Shown here: piece after piece, positions 1 to 7,984 of the stretch
Numbering within the stretch: position 1 is the stretch's first letter
How the letters are laid out: the number at the start of each line of letters is the position of its first letter
The notes under the pieces: generated by a model
Database searches by the model: none
Told to the model about the DNA's origin: nothing
Seen by the model: only the letters and a program-made list of their open reading frames with translations
Position numbers and translations under genes: made by a program
Source of the DNA: an uncultured Haliea sp.
GTDB lineage: Bacteria; Pseudomonadota; Gammaproteobacteria; Pseudomonadales; Halieaceae
Direction of reading: 5' to 3'
Assembly: GCA_947258585.1 (NCBI GenBank)
Contig: CAMYIZ010000001.1
Location: forward strand, 1-49,514
Length of the DNA: 49,514 nucleotides

Positions 1-25
1 CCACACCGACTCTTGTAATCTTCAT
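1..25 (-). CDS. Start of an unidentified gene, cut by the left edge
   Basis: An ATG on the minus strand (complement of 23-25) is preceded at good spacing by the ribosome-binding sequence GAGGAGAAG. The eight full codons inside the window read MKITRVGV. This is too little to name a product. Several enolase-superfamily enzymes begin in a similar way, but that is only a hint. The gene would lie downstream of the receptor at 297-2424 on the same strand, about 270 bases away, and nothing else was recognised between them. Confidence 0.4.
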
Positions 26-296
26 ACGGGCTTCTCCTCATCCTCTGAATGGTTGGTTACCACCTACCATTCTGGCGCAAAGACGCCGAATTGGTAGGGT
101 GAGGAGGAGTCCATCCCATTGCTTACATCAACTAATGAATGAGTCGGTTTAATTGACTCGTTTCCGGCCATCACAAAGCGTTGACGATCATATGCTAGAG
201 AGGCGCCAGCTCCTCTCAGCCAATCGATGCCAGTAACGCACATCGATACAATCCACGCAAAGCCCTTTGAAAACCCATGGTAACCAAGCCCGTAGG

Positions 297-2424
297 TTAC
301 AACGAGTATTTTACTCTGGCAGTCACGGCGCGTGGCACGCCCGGCGTAGTCCACTCAGCTGAATATGAGCTCGGGTAATACTCCTCGTCCAAAACATTGT
401 CGACTTCAATCCTCACTTCCAAGTCATCAGTGAGAGCGTATGAACTAAACAAGTTTACCAAGGTGTAAGAAGGTAGTACGTAGCTCGGGTCGATTGTCTC
501 ACCCGGTCTCTCGTCCACATACTTGGCGCTTACGCCTACAGTTGCAGGGGATCCCATAACCTCAAGCTTCTTTGTCATTGTGAGATTAAGGTTGTGCTTG
601 GGAATATTTAACAACTGCTGGCCCGCCGGGATAGCTACTTCCCAATCAGGGTTTATTATCTCATTTGTAGTTTTCGCATCAACGTAGGCATAAGACAACC
701 ACAGGAATAAGCTGTCAGTTAAATACCCAGAGACATCCACTTCCACCCCGGTACTTTCGGCTTCGCCGAGTGCTACCGAAAATCCAGAGTGAACCGGATC
801 GGCGCTAAGGATATTTGTCTTCTCCATTTTAAAAAGCGCAATAGTCGCTGATAGTCTACCGTCGGCCAACCCAAGTTTAGCACCCAATTCATACGACTTG
901 GTAGTTTCGGGATCGAAGGAGCTGCCTTGCCAGTCAGCGCCGCTGTTGGGTCGAAACCCTTCCGCAAAGTTGGCATACAGCTGATTCATGTCCGATATTT
1001 CGTAAACCAACCCGAACCGTGGATTCACTGCCGTGTCGGATTGCGATACATCATCCCCGCTGAGTTTGTCGATACTCTTACTAATATCGTCAAACCGAAC
1101 GCCAGCCATAACTCTCCACCGATCGCTGAGGTCGACCTGGTCCTGAAAGTACACACCCCAAGCTTCCTGCGTTTCGGTCTGATCACTCATAAGCTCGTCT
1201 GGCTCGGGCTGAGGCTGGCCGTATACCGGAGCAAACGGGTTGATGGTATAGGTGTCGTCACCTGAGTCCCACACGGTACGCCAATGAACGCGACGCTCGT
1301 AATGATCGTATGAGTATCCGTCACCACCCATTAAAATGTTGTGTGTCATACCCCCAACTTGGACCGAGCCCGACAACTCCACTCTAGCTGAAGCATCCTC
1401 CGTCTCATAGATCTCGTGACGACGCTGTCTATTCAATAGAGTTTGATCAGTGAAGAAAAGCTGCCGACCAGGACCCAGCTCTGTATCACTTGAGATTCCT
1501 TCGATCTTTGACTCACGATAGCCAAGCGCGCCTATGACTTTCCAGTCGCCCTGCAGTTCGTGCTCAACCATCAGCTGGTGGCCGGTCGCATCAATTTCCC
1601 ACGGGCCATCATTCGGTTCGCCTAGGTAGCGCTCTATTGGCAACACAGTAGGGTCGCCATCGACCGCTAAAATACCTCGGTCGTGGAGCGCCTCTTGATG
1701 TAACAATTCAAGCTCGTAGCTCATTGTGGTTCGGTCCGAGAGCAGCGCCACAATTGATGGAGTCACCGAATATTTTTCGTCTGTAACATGGTCACGAAAG
1801 CTTTCCGCGTCCTTGTAGGCACCATTGACTCGGAATGCAACAGAATCTGTTATCGCGTCCGTGTAATCCGCTTCGATCCTGTGTGTATCAAAACTTCCGC
1901 TGGATGCGCTAACATAACCATATCTTTCAAACAGCGGCTTCTTGGTAACAATATTTACTGTCCCGCCCGGCTCACCACGACCATACAGCGCCGAACCGGG
2001 GCCCTTGAGAACTTCAATTTTCTCGATATTAGCAGCGTCTCTCACGCCACTGAAGCCGCGGCCGCCGCTGAAACCATTAATTAAGTACCCAGACGGGAGG
2101 TTTTCGTCTCCCGCGAAACCCCGGATAGCGAAGCCATCCCAGAGTCCACCGAAGGTATTCTGGCGCGCTACACTACCGGACAAGTCCAGCGCGGAATCCA
2201 ACTCGGTAATACCAATATCACTCATTAATTCCTTTCGACATTACCTGTACCGCTTGGGGCGTATCCTCCAAGGGCACCCCTCCGCGGTAAGACTGGATGA
2301 TACCTTTCACAATAACTTCTTCGAGGACAGGGTTTTGGTCCGCCTGCGCGAGCACAAGTGTCGGCGTCAGGGATGAAATTAGGCTAAAAATTACATTGCG
2401 CTGAAAATCTCGCAGATCAGTCAT
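297..2424 (-). pseudogene. TonB-dependent siderophore-type receptor, broken by a single-base frameshift
   Basis: This encodes an outer-membrane TonB-dependent receptor of the ferric-siderophore type. The first part (2424-2218) holds a signal peptide ending near LVLAQA, a TonB box (EEVIVKG) and the start of the plug, PQAVQVMSK. The second part (2225-297, 642 residues) starts MSDIGITELDSAL and carries the plug motif GSALYGRGEPGGTVNIVTKK, a 22-strand-type barrel and a C-terminal aromatic-rich end (RVKYSL). The two parts are in different frames. Removing one base of the CC pair at 2231-2232 joins them as SKELMSDIG, giving about 708 residues, normal for the family. The start at 2424 has GGAGAG eight bases upstream. 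The ligand cannot be told from sequence. The break is a real mutation or a sequencing error. The downstream part could be translated from its own ATG but would lack a signal peptide. Confidence 0.88.
2231..2232 (-). other. Frameshift site in the receptor gene
   Basis: On the minus strand the sequence reads TCGAAAGGAATTAATGAG. Taking out one G gives S-K-E-L-M-S-D, which continues the plug domain without a break. No other disruption was seen in either half, so the gene was intact until recently or the extra base is an error. Confidence 0.75.
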
Positions 2425-3000
2425 TCAGTGTCTCTCCGGTATAAAGTTCCTGTGCGGTGTATCAAGTGTGACGAGCGAACACCCTCTACTCTCAAGCTTC
2501 AATTTACTGTCAGTAGACTCAGCGATATGCCTTATCTTCCGATAGAATTACTATAAGCACCTGCTTAGACCATATTCGTTTGAATGGCATCTGCTTTGCG
2601 GTGAATTATTCTGAATTCAGTGGATTGCAGTGTAAGTCATGCTGATTCGTACATTCCGCCTCGTCAAAGTATCCCCCTGGTTGCGAATCACCTCTGTCTT
2701 GTTCTGCTCACAAGAATCGCCCCAGCTGCCAAGGCCGAGCTCCAACCCGGCTTCCCCAGGCGTGCTCGTAGCAGGTGGACGGCGGCACGCAGTAGCTGGC
2801 GGCCAATCATCTCGAACCATTACATATCTCAATGCGTCGTCTATAGACTGCGCCATCAGTTCGGTCGGCGCAGGGCATCCTGCCCGCCGCACTCCGGCCA
2901 GGCAAAATATCTCGCGGTCATCAACCCGTCCTCCCGTAATACCTCGGCTGCTGAAGCTTCCGATAAGTTTGGCGTCACCCGCCAAGCGCTGTATAAATAG
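2425..3000. other. Intergenic stretch with no intact gene
   Basis: The first 180 bases upstream of the receptor form its leader. The rest is non-coding or decayed. The only coding-like trace is a short plus-strand stretch near 2860-3000, listed separately. No clear Fur box was found in front of the receptor. Confidence 0.5.
2860..3000 (+). pseudogene. Possible remnant of a helix-turn-helix (transposase-like) protein
   Basis: A plus-strand frame reads AKYLAVI, then SAAEASDKFGVTRQALYK, which resembles the helix-turn-helix of many transposases. A TAG stands where Trp is usual, and the same frame continues RKQLL beyond it. There is no start codon context and no recognisable catalytic domain. It abuts the minus-strand transposase remnant at 3001-3400, so two decayed elements may meet here. 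The match is a short motif only and may be chance. Confidence 0.22.
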
Positions 3001-3400
3001 CGCAAACAACTCCTCAAACACCAAACCTTCACAAACCAGGTTCTAGTTGAAGGTATCGAAGATGACCTGACCCAGGCCACGCTTTTCATCCAATTGCTGG
3101 AAGCTCAGGATTGTGGCTTCGTCGGGGATTCGCTCCGAGAACCGGGGTCGAGAAAACTGGTGCATGAATTACAGTTCATAGCGCGCGTGTTCTGTGGCTG
3201 CTTCGGTGAGGTTGCAGAACAGCTGTAGGCAATGCACCCGCAACATGGTCAGGAGCGGTTAAGACGGAAAACCCGACTCACCCTTGAGATATTGCTTGCG
3301 AAACTTCTTCTCCAGCTTGGCCTAGCCGGATGATAGAAAAGGCATGACTCTCGTGTACTCAAGCTCCTGGTCGAGCCATGCCCAGATTTTAGCGAATGCC
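3001..3400 (-). pseudogene. Degraded IS5-family transposase, N-terminal part
   Basis: Minus-strand reading gives LKGESG, then TMLRVHCLQLFCNLTEAATE (from 3246), an in-frame stop after HARYEL, then FSERIPDEATILSFQQL, EKRGLGQVIFDTFN, another stop, and LVCEGLVFEE. These follow in order the conserved N-terminal blocks of IS5-group transposases (MLRIH...LSDPAMEEALY; PDETTILRFRHLLE; KGL). The block that would carry the first catalytic Asp (VDAT) is missing, as are the remaining DDE residues. At least one frame change and two or more stops show it is dead. No clear pair of terminal inverted repeats was found, though TTTTTGCAACAGCCTG at 3503-3518 resembles IS5-group ends. Confidence 0.6.
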
Positions 3401-3403
3401 GAA

Positions 3404-3464
3404 TGGCATAGTGGCATAGTGGCATAGTGGCATAGTGGCATAGTGGCATAGTGGCATAGTGGCA
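3404..3464. repeat. 8-bp tandem repeat (TGGCATAG), about 7.6 copies
   Basis: Seven perfect copies of TGGCATAG run from 3404 to 3459, followed by the partial copy TGGCA. No gene is evident across it. On the minus strand all three frames stay open because eight is not a multiple of three; one frame reads as repeats of MPLCHYAT. It sits beside the transposase remnant. Replication slippage is the likely origin. Confidence 0.95.
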
Positions 3465-3561
3465 ACTTTGCCAGATTGGGAGCTTGGTGCCTAAAAATCA
3501 TGCTTTTTGCAACAGCCTGCTTGTGCAAAAACCCATCAGAGACACTTTGGTTTGGGCAACT

Positions 3562-3583
3562 GATTGGCCCGAAAGGGCCAATC
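3562..3583 (-). terminator. Hairpin downstream of the DUF4198 gene
   Basis: GATTGGCCC, a four-base loop and GGGCCAATC form a perfect 9-bp stem 44 bases past the stop codon at 3628. There is no U-tract after it on the minus strand, so it may be a weak terminator or an mRNA-stabilising 3' structure that ends the operon 6288-3628. Confidence 0.4.
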
Positions 3584-3627
3584 TTGAGCAAGTGATATAG
3601 TGAGCCGCACCTAAATATAAGATCCCT

Positions 3628-4416
3628 TTACTCGGGGAGTATGGGCAGGACAAATGACAGGGTCGCGAAGTGCTCAATTTCATTGATACGCTTTGGCTCA
3701 TCGGGCGGGCCAAAGTAGGTAGCACCAATCACGTTGAGCCCCTGGTTTCGCACCCGAATGGTAACAGTACCGTCTTCACCGGTAGTCCAGGGCTGCTGGT
3801 CGGCATCATTAACAAAATCTCCCTTGATATGCGCCCCCGAGACAGGTTTTCCTTCGAACAAAACCTTGATCTTCAAGTGATCACCAATTTCTACCGGCAT
3901 GCTGTCACCGTGCGAATCATACTTGCCGTCACGCAGCTCAGGGGTTCCTTCTGCCACAGGGATGATTTGAAGTTTTTGCGTAGGCAGGCTCGGAATGTTT
4001 TTCGGCAGCATGCCGCGGTAGTGAACAGCATACTTGTACGTTTTTCGCGAAATAATCGCCTCAGGAACCTCATCCTTGCCCTTGGTGTGCCATTTCCCAT
4101 CCGCTGTCTTGCTCCAGATGCCGTTGTTCATGACAGCCGATACGGCAACCGGGAAATCAGCGCCGCCAACCAGGACCATCGGACCGGCTGTTACCAATTC
4201 GGCATCAACCTTGTTCCAGTTTTCGTCATAGCCGGTAAAGCTCTCCACCTTGGGTAGACGCTTGACCAGATCAAGATCATCCGCGCCAACACCGTACACG
4301 AGGGCCAGCTGGTTGGCACGCTGGGCAAACCAGATGCCGTGTGCCTGGACTGATGTCGCGGCAAGGGTGCCCAACATCACGGTCGTAACTGCCAGTACTT
4401 TTGGTAGATGTTTCAT
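3628..4416 (-). CDS. DUF4198 family periplasmic protein (putative metal-uptake component)
   Basis: Encodes 262 residues from the ATG at 4416, chosen because TTGGAG lies just upstream. An in-frame upstream ATG at 4431 lacks such a site. A signal peptide (MKHLPKVLAVTTVMLGTLA to VQA) is followed at once by HGIWF, the hallmark start of mature DUF4198 proteins, where the N-terminal His may help bind metal. The C-terminal half (GDHLKIKVLFEGKPVSGA, EDGTVTIRV) is an Ig-like fold typical of the family, which often accompanies nickel/cobalt uptake systems or TonB receptors. It is the last gene of the operon that begins at 6288. The metal is not determinable from sequence. A 50-base inverted repeat at 4503-4552 separates it from the gene before it. 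Confidence 0.8.
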   Translation of the reverse strand: MKHLPKVLAVTTVMLGTLAATSVQAHGIWFAQRANQLALVYGVGADDLDLVKRLPKVESFTGYDENWNKVDAELVTAGPMVLVGGADFPVAVSAVMNNGIWSKTADGKWHTKGKDEVPEAIISRKTYKYAVHYRGMLPKNIPSLPTQKLQIIPVAEGTPELRDGKYDSHGDSMPVEIGDHLKIKVLFEGKPVSGAHIKGDFVNDADQQPWTTGEDGTVTIRVRNQGLNVIGATYFGPPDEPKRINEIEHFATLSFVLPILPE

Positions 4417-4502
4417 AGTGACTCCAATCATTAGTGAGAGAATTGTCTAGTATGGTTTCCAGGCATTGAGGCAGGCCTTATATTCCTGCCTCTCATTACG
4501 CT

Positions 4503-4552
4503 GTAATCGGCATTCGAGTTACTACTGCCAACCATACTTGAGTGCCGATTAC
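4503..4552 (-). promoter_or_regulatory. Inverted repeat over the stop codon between two operon genes
   Basis: GTAATCGGCA at 4503-4512 is exactly complementary to TGCCGATTAC at 4543-4552, with 30 bases between. The right arm contains the TAA stop of the membrane-anchored protein. In the transcript this would form a stem that could attenuate transcription into, or stabilise mRNA ahead of, the DUF4198 gene 132 bases on. No U-tract follows. Confidence 0.4.
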
Positions 4553-5136
4553 TCCGGTTGATAGATCTTGTTGTAGAAACCGCTTACCTGAACGTTAATG
4601 CTCACGTCCTCTTCCCCGGTGTTCTGCCAGTACCAGCCATGGGTACCGTCGAATTGCGCGGCAAAAGTACCCTGCCCCGAGCTTTGCTGTTTTTCCTTCC
4701 AGTAACTGGTGAATTCATCGGCTGCAGCACCGTGCGGTTCACCATGCATATCAACGAAGAGATTCTGGCCCGCATCAGTTGACCAGGAAAACACCAGTGC
4801 CTGCCCTGACGCCATATCCGCTTTCAGTTCGACACCTTCATAGGCGGGCAGCACAATGGTGCGCTCATGGGTCGCAAACGTACCGCTGACGCGCGAAACT
4901 ACTGGCCCCTCTGCGGAACCTGTCGTCGCTGAATCTTCGGGCTTGATGTCGGGCTCCGGCTCACTTCCATTGAGCGCGGTCAATCCCAGGGCACCGCCGA
5001 TACCGGTTGGATCGATGTCGTACTCCGCCGGTAGAATCGCAATCACGAGAATAACAGTGGCAACCGCGATTGCGATCAGCGTAGCCTTGGTTAGTTGCCC
5101 GGCGCTGGGGATGGGTTGATCAGTCAATTGCTGCAT
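4549..5136 (-). CDS. Single-pass membrane-anchored periplasmic protein ("transmembrane anchor protein" family)
   Basis: A 195-residue protein with a short cytoplasmic N-terminus, one membrane helix at about 18-37 (TLIAIAVATVILVIAILP), an acidic linker (residues 55-75) and a periplasmic domain of about 115 residues containing SWSTDAGQNLFVDMHGEP, SSGQGTFAAQFDGTHGWYWQ and NTGEEDVSINVQVSGFY. This architecture matches proteins usually found beside HupE/UreJ genes and named only as transmembrane anchor proteins; the biochemical role is unknown. The periplasmic part resembles a small carbohydrate-binding-like beta-sandwich, which is inference. It starts 21 bases after the hupE-like stop and has AAAGG upstream, so the two genes are probably translated from one mRNA. 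Confidence 0.72.
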   Translation of the reverse strand: MQQLTDQPIPSAGQLTKATLIAIAVATVILVIAILPAEYDIDPTGIGGALGLTALNGSEPEPDIKPEDSATTGSAEGPVVSRVSGTFATHERTIVLPAYEGVELKADMASGQALVFSWSTDAGQNLFVDMHGEPHGAAADEFTSYWKEKQQSSGQGTFAAQFDGTHGWYWQNTGEEDVSINVQVSGFYNKIYQPE

Positions 5137-5157
5137 TTTCTCTTACCTTTTTGTCAA

Positions 5158-5877
5158 TTAATTAACGAAGTACCCAGTTGCCTGGTAGCCCATCAACACA
5201 AAGCCTGCTGTCATTACCACGCCATTGGTGACGAAGGCGTGTTTCATGAAGGAATCACTGGTGCGCCAAACGCTCATGGCAATCAATATCGCTGAAAGAG
5301 CCAATAACTGGCCGATTTCCACACCAACATTGAAAGCCAGGATATTAGGCACCAGGCCATCCTCGGACAATGTGTAGTCCTGCAGCTTGGTCGCCAGGCC
5401 GAAGCCATGGAAAAAGCCAAATATCAGTACCGCGGCTTTCGTATTCGGTTGATAGCCGAGCATGCGACGAAAAGCTCCCATATTGTCGAGCGACTTGTAC
5501 ACCACGGACAGACCGATAATGGCATCGACTATGTAGGGGTTGACGTGTGTTTCGCTTAGCACACCGTAGAGCAGCGTTACGCTGTGGCCAACGGCGAACA
5601 GAGTCACATAGATGCCGATGTCCTTGACCCGATACAGGAAAAAAATCACACCGAACAAAAACAGCAAGTGATCGTAGCCGGTCACCATATGTTTTGCGCC
5701 GAGATAGGTAAACGGGAGAAGATTCCAGCCTGCACTCTGTTCCATGAAGGCCCCATCCCCCTCTGCGACACCGTGGGCCATGGCGTCGACGCCCAGCAGT
5801 GCCAGAAGGACGAAGATAATACAAACAAGCGGCTGGTGTAACTTGAACGACCAGGCGCAGTGGCGAAAAGCAGACAT
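5158..5877 (-). CDS. HupE/UreJ family membrane protein (putative metal importer)
   Basis: Encodes 239 residues from the ATG at 5877, which has AGAGG seven bases upstream. A longer in-frame reading would need TTG at 5904. After a signal-like first helix ending in MAHG come about six membrane helices. The family motif GAKHMVTGYDHLLFLFG is present, with the conserved His and Asp-His pair thought to bind nickel or cobalt. VGHSVTLL and FGFFHGFGLA are further His-containing helix motifs of the family. HupE/UreJ proteins act as secondary importers of Ni2+/Co2+, sometimes without hydrogenase or urease genes nearby, as here. Neighbours are a small secreted protein upstream and the anchored protein downstream, and all four operon genes encode exported or membrane proteins. 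Confidence 0.85.
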   Translation of the reverse strand: MSAFRHCAWSFKLHQPLVCIIFVLLALLGVDAMAHGVAEGDGAFMEQSAGWNLLPFTYLGAKHMVTGYDHLLFLFGVIFFLYRVKDIGIYVTLFAVGHSVTLLYGVLSETHVNPYIVDAIIGLSVVYKSLDNMGAFRRMLGYQPNTKAAVLIFGFFHGFGLATKLQDYTLSEDGLVPNILAFNVGVEIGQLLALSAILIAMSVWRTSDSFMKHAFVTNGVVMTAGFVLMGYQATGYFVN

Positions 5878-5910
5878 AAGTGACCTCTGAATATTGATTG
5901 TCAACAGTTG

Positions 5911-6288
5911 TTATTCGATGCTGAACCTGCTTCCCACCTTGGTGTAGCCGTCGGCCAGCGTTACCACCACCAGAACAGTTGCGCCTTCAGGCAGGTCAAA
6001 ATCTTCAGCGGCCAGGGTCATGCCGCCGGCTGGCTTGAGTACGGCTTCTGATTGCTCTCCGTCACTGTTCACCGAGAGCTTGCCTGTCATGCCATCGGTT
6101 TCGTAGGGAATCGTATCGTCATATACGTAAACCGTTACTCCTTCGTCGGTATCAACCAGCTCGAAGGTCCAGTCGCCCGAGACCGTCAGCACGCCGCCGT
6201 GTTGAGGATCTGACAGGCCATGGGAGAATGCATAGTTGCAAGACAGCAGTGCAATGCAGAACATTACTGTGGCACGAAATAACTTCAT
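5911..6288 (-). CDS. Small secreted protein of the HupE operon, function unknown
   Basis: A 125-residue protein with a signal peptide (MKLFRATVMFCIALLSCNYAFS). The mature part begins HGLSDPQHGG, so a His is at or near its N-terminus as in DUF4198 proteins, which suggests metal binding. The remainder (WTFELVDTDEGVTVYVYDD, KLSVNSDGEQSEAVLKPAGG, TVLVVVTLADGYTKVGSRF) looks like a compact all-beta domain. It is the first gene of the operon 6288-3628, with GGAG nine bases before the ATG, and ends 33 bases before the hupE-like start. It may deliver metal to, or cap, the importer; that is inference from context only. Confidence 0.72.
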   Translation of the reverse strand: MKLFRATVMFCIALLSCNYAFSHGLSDPQHGGVLTVSGDWTFELVDTDEGVTVYVYDDTIPYETDGMTGKLSVNSDGEQSEAVLKPAGGMTLAAEDFDLPEGATVLVVVTLADGYTKVGSRFSIE

Positions 6289-6329
6289 GGCATATAACTC
6301 CAGGTTGTGGGGATTGATCTCTTCACCGT

Positions 6330-6358
6330 ATCACACGCTTTTCAGCGGATTGTTGCAA
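6330..6358 (-). promoter_or_regulatory. Candidate promoter of the HupE/DUF4198 operon
   Basis: On the minus strand TTGCAA (6358-6353) and TGTGAT (6335-6330) are separated by 17 bases, each matching 4 of 6 sigma-70 consensus positions. A start near 6322 would leave a leader of about 35 bases before the ATG at 6288. Confidence 0.32.
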
Positions 6359-6450
6359 ACTCGCGCAAGCGCACAGAAAAAGATGCTGTATATGAACGAC
6401 CCTGCGTATAACAACCTAAAGCGAAGTAGACTTGGGCCGTCTGATGTAGT

Positions 6451-7923
6451 TTAGCGCCAATCCCTGGGCATGGTCAGGATCTCCGGCTGGAGAATTTCAT
6501 CCAGCTGTTCCCGGGTCAGCAAGCCCCCCTCCAGCACCAGCTCGGCCACGGACCTGTTCTGGATCAGGGCCGCCGCGGCAATGGCGCTGGCATTGCGGTA
6601 ACCGATATGGGGATTGAGCGCGGTCACCAGACCGATGGAGTTTTCCACCTGCGCCCGCAAAAACTCAGCATTGGCGGTGATGCCCTTCACGCAGCGCTCA
6701 TTGAGCGTCACGCAGGCGCTCTGCAGATGGCTGATACTCTTGAACAGGCTGTGGGCAATAATCGGTTCGAAGGCATTGAGTTGCAGCTGACCGGCTTCGG
6801 CCGCGAAGCTGATCGTCACATCGTTGCCGATCACCTCGAAAGCCACCTGGTTGACCACCTCCGGAATCACCGGATTGACCTTGCCCGGCATGATGCTGGA
6901 GCCCGCCTGAACCGGGGGCAGATTGATCTCGTTAAGTCCCGCCCGTGGCCCACTGGACAGCAGGCGCAGGTCATTGCAGGTTTTCGACAGCTTGACCGCC
7001 ACCCGCTTGAGCACCCCGGACAGCTGCACGAAGACGCCACAGTCCTGTGTCGCCTCTATCAGGTTGGGCGCCGTCTTCAACGCAAGCCCGGTAATGGCCA
7101 CCAAATGCCTGCATACCAGGCCGGCGTATTCAGGGTGGGTGTTGATTCCGGTGCCGATCGCGGTGCCACCGAGGTTAATTTCACGACACAGGGCCATGGC
7201 CTCGCGCAAGCGCTCAGCGTCCTCCTCAAGCATGTCGCCGTAGCAACTGAATTCCTGGCCCAGGGTCATGGGGACCGCATCCTGCAACTGGGTGCGACCC
7301 ATTTTCAGCACGGACTGGAACTCGCTGGCCTTGCCGGCAAACGACTGGCGCAGTTCATCCATGGCGCCGACCAGGCGCAGTATGCCAAAGCACGCCGCCA
7401 ACTTGATGGCAGTCGGGTACACATCATTGGTACTCTGGCTGAGATTGACGTGTTCGTTGGGGTTGAGGTAGTCGTAATCACCTCTAGGACGACCGAGAAT
7501 TTCCAGGGCGATATTGGCAATCACTTCATTGGCATTCATGTTGGTCGAAGTGCCGGCCCCGCCCTGAATCACGTCCACCACAAACTGGTCGAGGTATTCA
7601 CCATTGCGCAGTCTCTCGCAGGCGGCGGCAATGGCTCCGGCGCGGCAGGGGTCCAGCAGACCCAGTTCGCTATTGGCAGCCGCCGCCGCCTGTTTGATGC
7701 AGGCAAGGGACACTACCAGATCCGGATAAACGGATACCGGAATACCGCTGATGGGAAAGTTTTCCACCGCGCGCACCGTGTGGATACCGTATAAGGCATC
7801 TGCCGGCACCTCCCGAGAGCCCAGCAGATCCTGCTCCCGACGTACAAGGATGGGTTGTGGTTCCGAGGGACTTTGCGCATCAATCCAGTCACGCGAGGCG
7901 GAGCTGACCCCTGTTTCACTCAT
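6451..7923 (-). CDS. aspA: Aspartate ammonia-lyase (aspartase/fumarase superfamily)
   Basis: A 490-residue enzyme that would convert L-aspartate to fumarate and ammonia. Visible motifs are GGAGTSTNMNANEV (121-134), NLSQSTNDVYPTAIKL (160-174) and the signature loop GSSIMPGKVNP (341-351) carrying the catalytic Ser. Typical aspartases have about 470-480 residues; this one has an N-terminal extension of roughly 25 residues before the usual RREQDLLGSREVP. Class II fumarase is the close alternative, but the aspartase-type sequence and the amino-acid-catabolic context favour aspartase. Aspartase-family lyases acting on N-substituted aspartates cannot be excluded. It is the last gene of the ten-gene operon starting at 18043, 61 bases after the flavin subunit gene, and would feed product nitrogen and carbon into the TCA cycle. 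Confidence 0.85.
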   Translation of the reverse strand: MSETGVSSASRDWIDAQSPSEPQPILVRREQDLLGSREVPADALYGIHTVRAVENFPISGIPVSVYPDLVVSLACIKQAAAAANSELGLLDPCRAGAIAAACERLRNGEYLDQFVVDVIQGGAGTSTNMNANEVIANIALEILGRPRGDYDYLNPNEHVNLSQSTNDVYPTAIKLAACFGILRLVGAMDELRQSFAGKASEFQSVLKMGRTQLQDAVPMTLGQEFSCYGDMLEEDAERLREAMALCREINLGGTAIGTGINTHPEYAGLVCRHLVAITGLALKTAPNLIEATQDCGVFVQLSGVLKRVAVKLSKTCNDLRLLSSGPRAGLNEINLPPVQAGSSIMPGKVNPVIPEVVNQVAFEVIGNDVTISFAAEAGQLQLNAFEPIIAHSLFKSISHLQSACVTLNERCVKGITANAEFLRAQVENSIGLVTALNPHIGYRNASAIAAAALIQNRSVAELVLEGGLLTREQLDEILQPEILTMPRDWR

Positions 7924-7984
7924 TGTCGGTACTCTCCCGAAGGCTCACGGCCTGTTGTGCGAGCTGCGTTACAGGTGCTGCGAT

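Larger units (their letters stand above)
3401..3627. other. Non-coding stretch with tandem repeat and hairpin
   Basis: Besides the 8-bp repeat and the hairpin at 3562-3583, this stretch between the transposase remnant and the DUF4198 gene shows no gene that can be supported. Short open frames here have no ribosome-binding site and no recognisable motif. Confidence 0.5.

Noticed and set aside
64-354. Minus-strand open frame of 96 residues after the receptor
   Set aside because: Overlaps the receptor's 3' end in another frame, has no ribosome-binding site and no protein-like features.
2438-2465. Promoter TTGATA-N16-TATACC in front of the receptor
   Set aside because: The -10 box would lie only about 14 bases before the start codon and run into the ribosome-binding site, leaving almost no leader.
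3404-3464. CRISPR array
   Set aside because: The repeat is an uninterrupted 8-mer without spacers; no cas genes are present.
6607-7794. Plus-strand open frame (395 residues) within aspA
   Set aside because: Antisense to aspA with no recognisable domain or ribosome-binding site.
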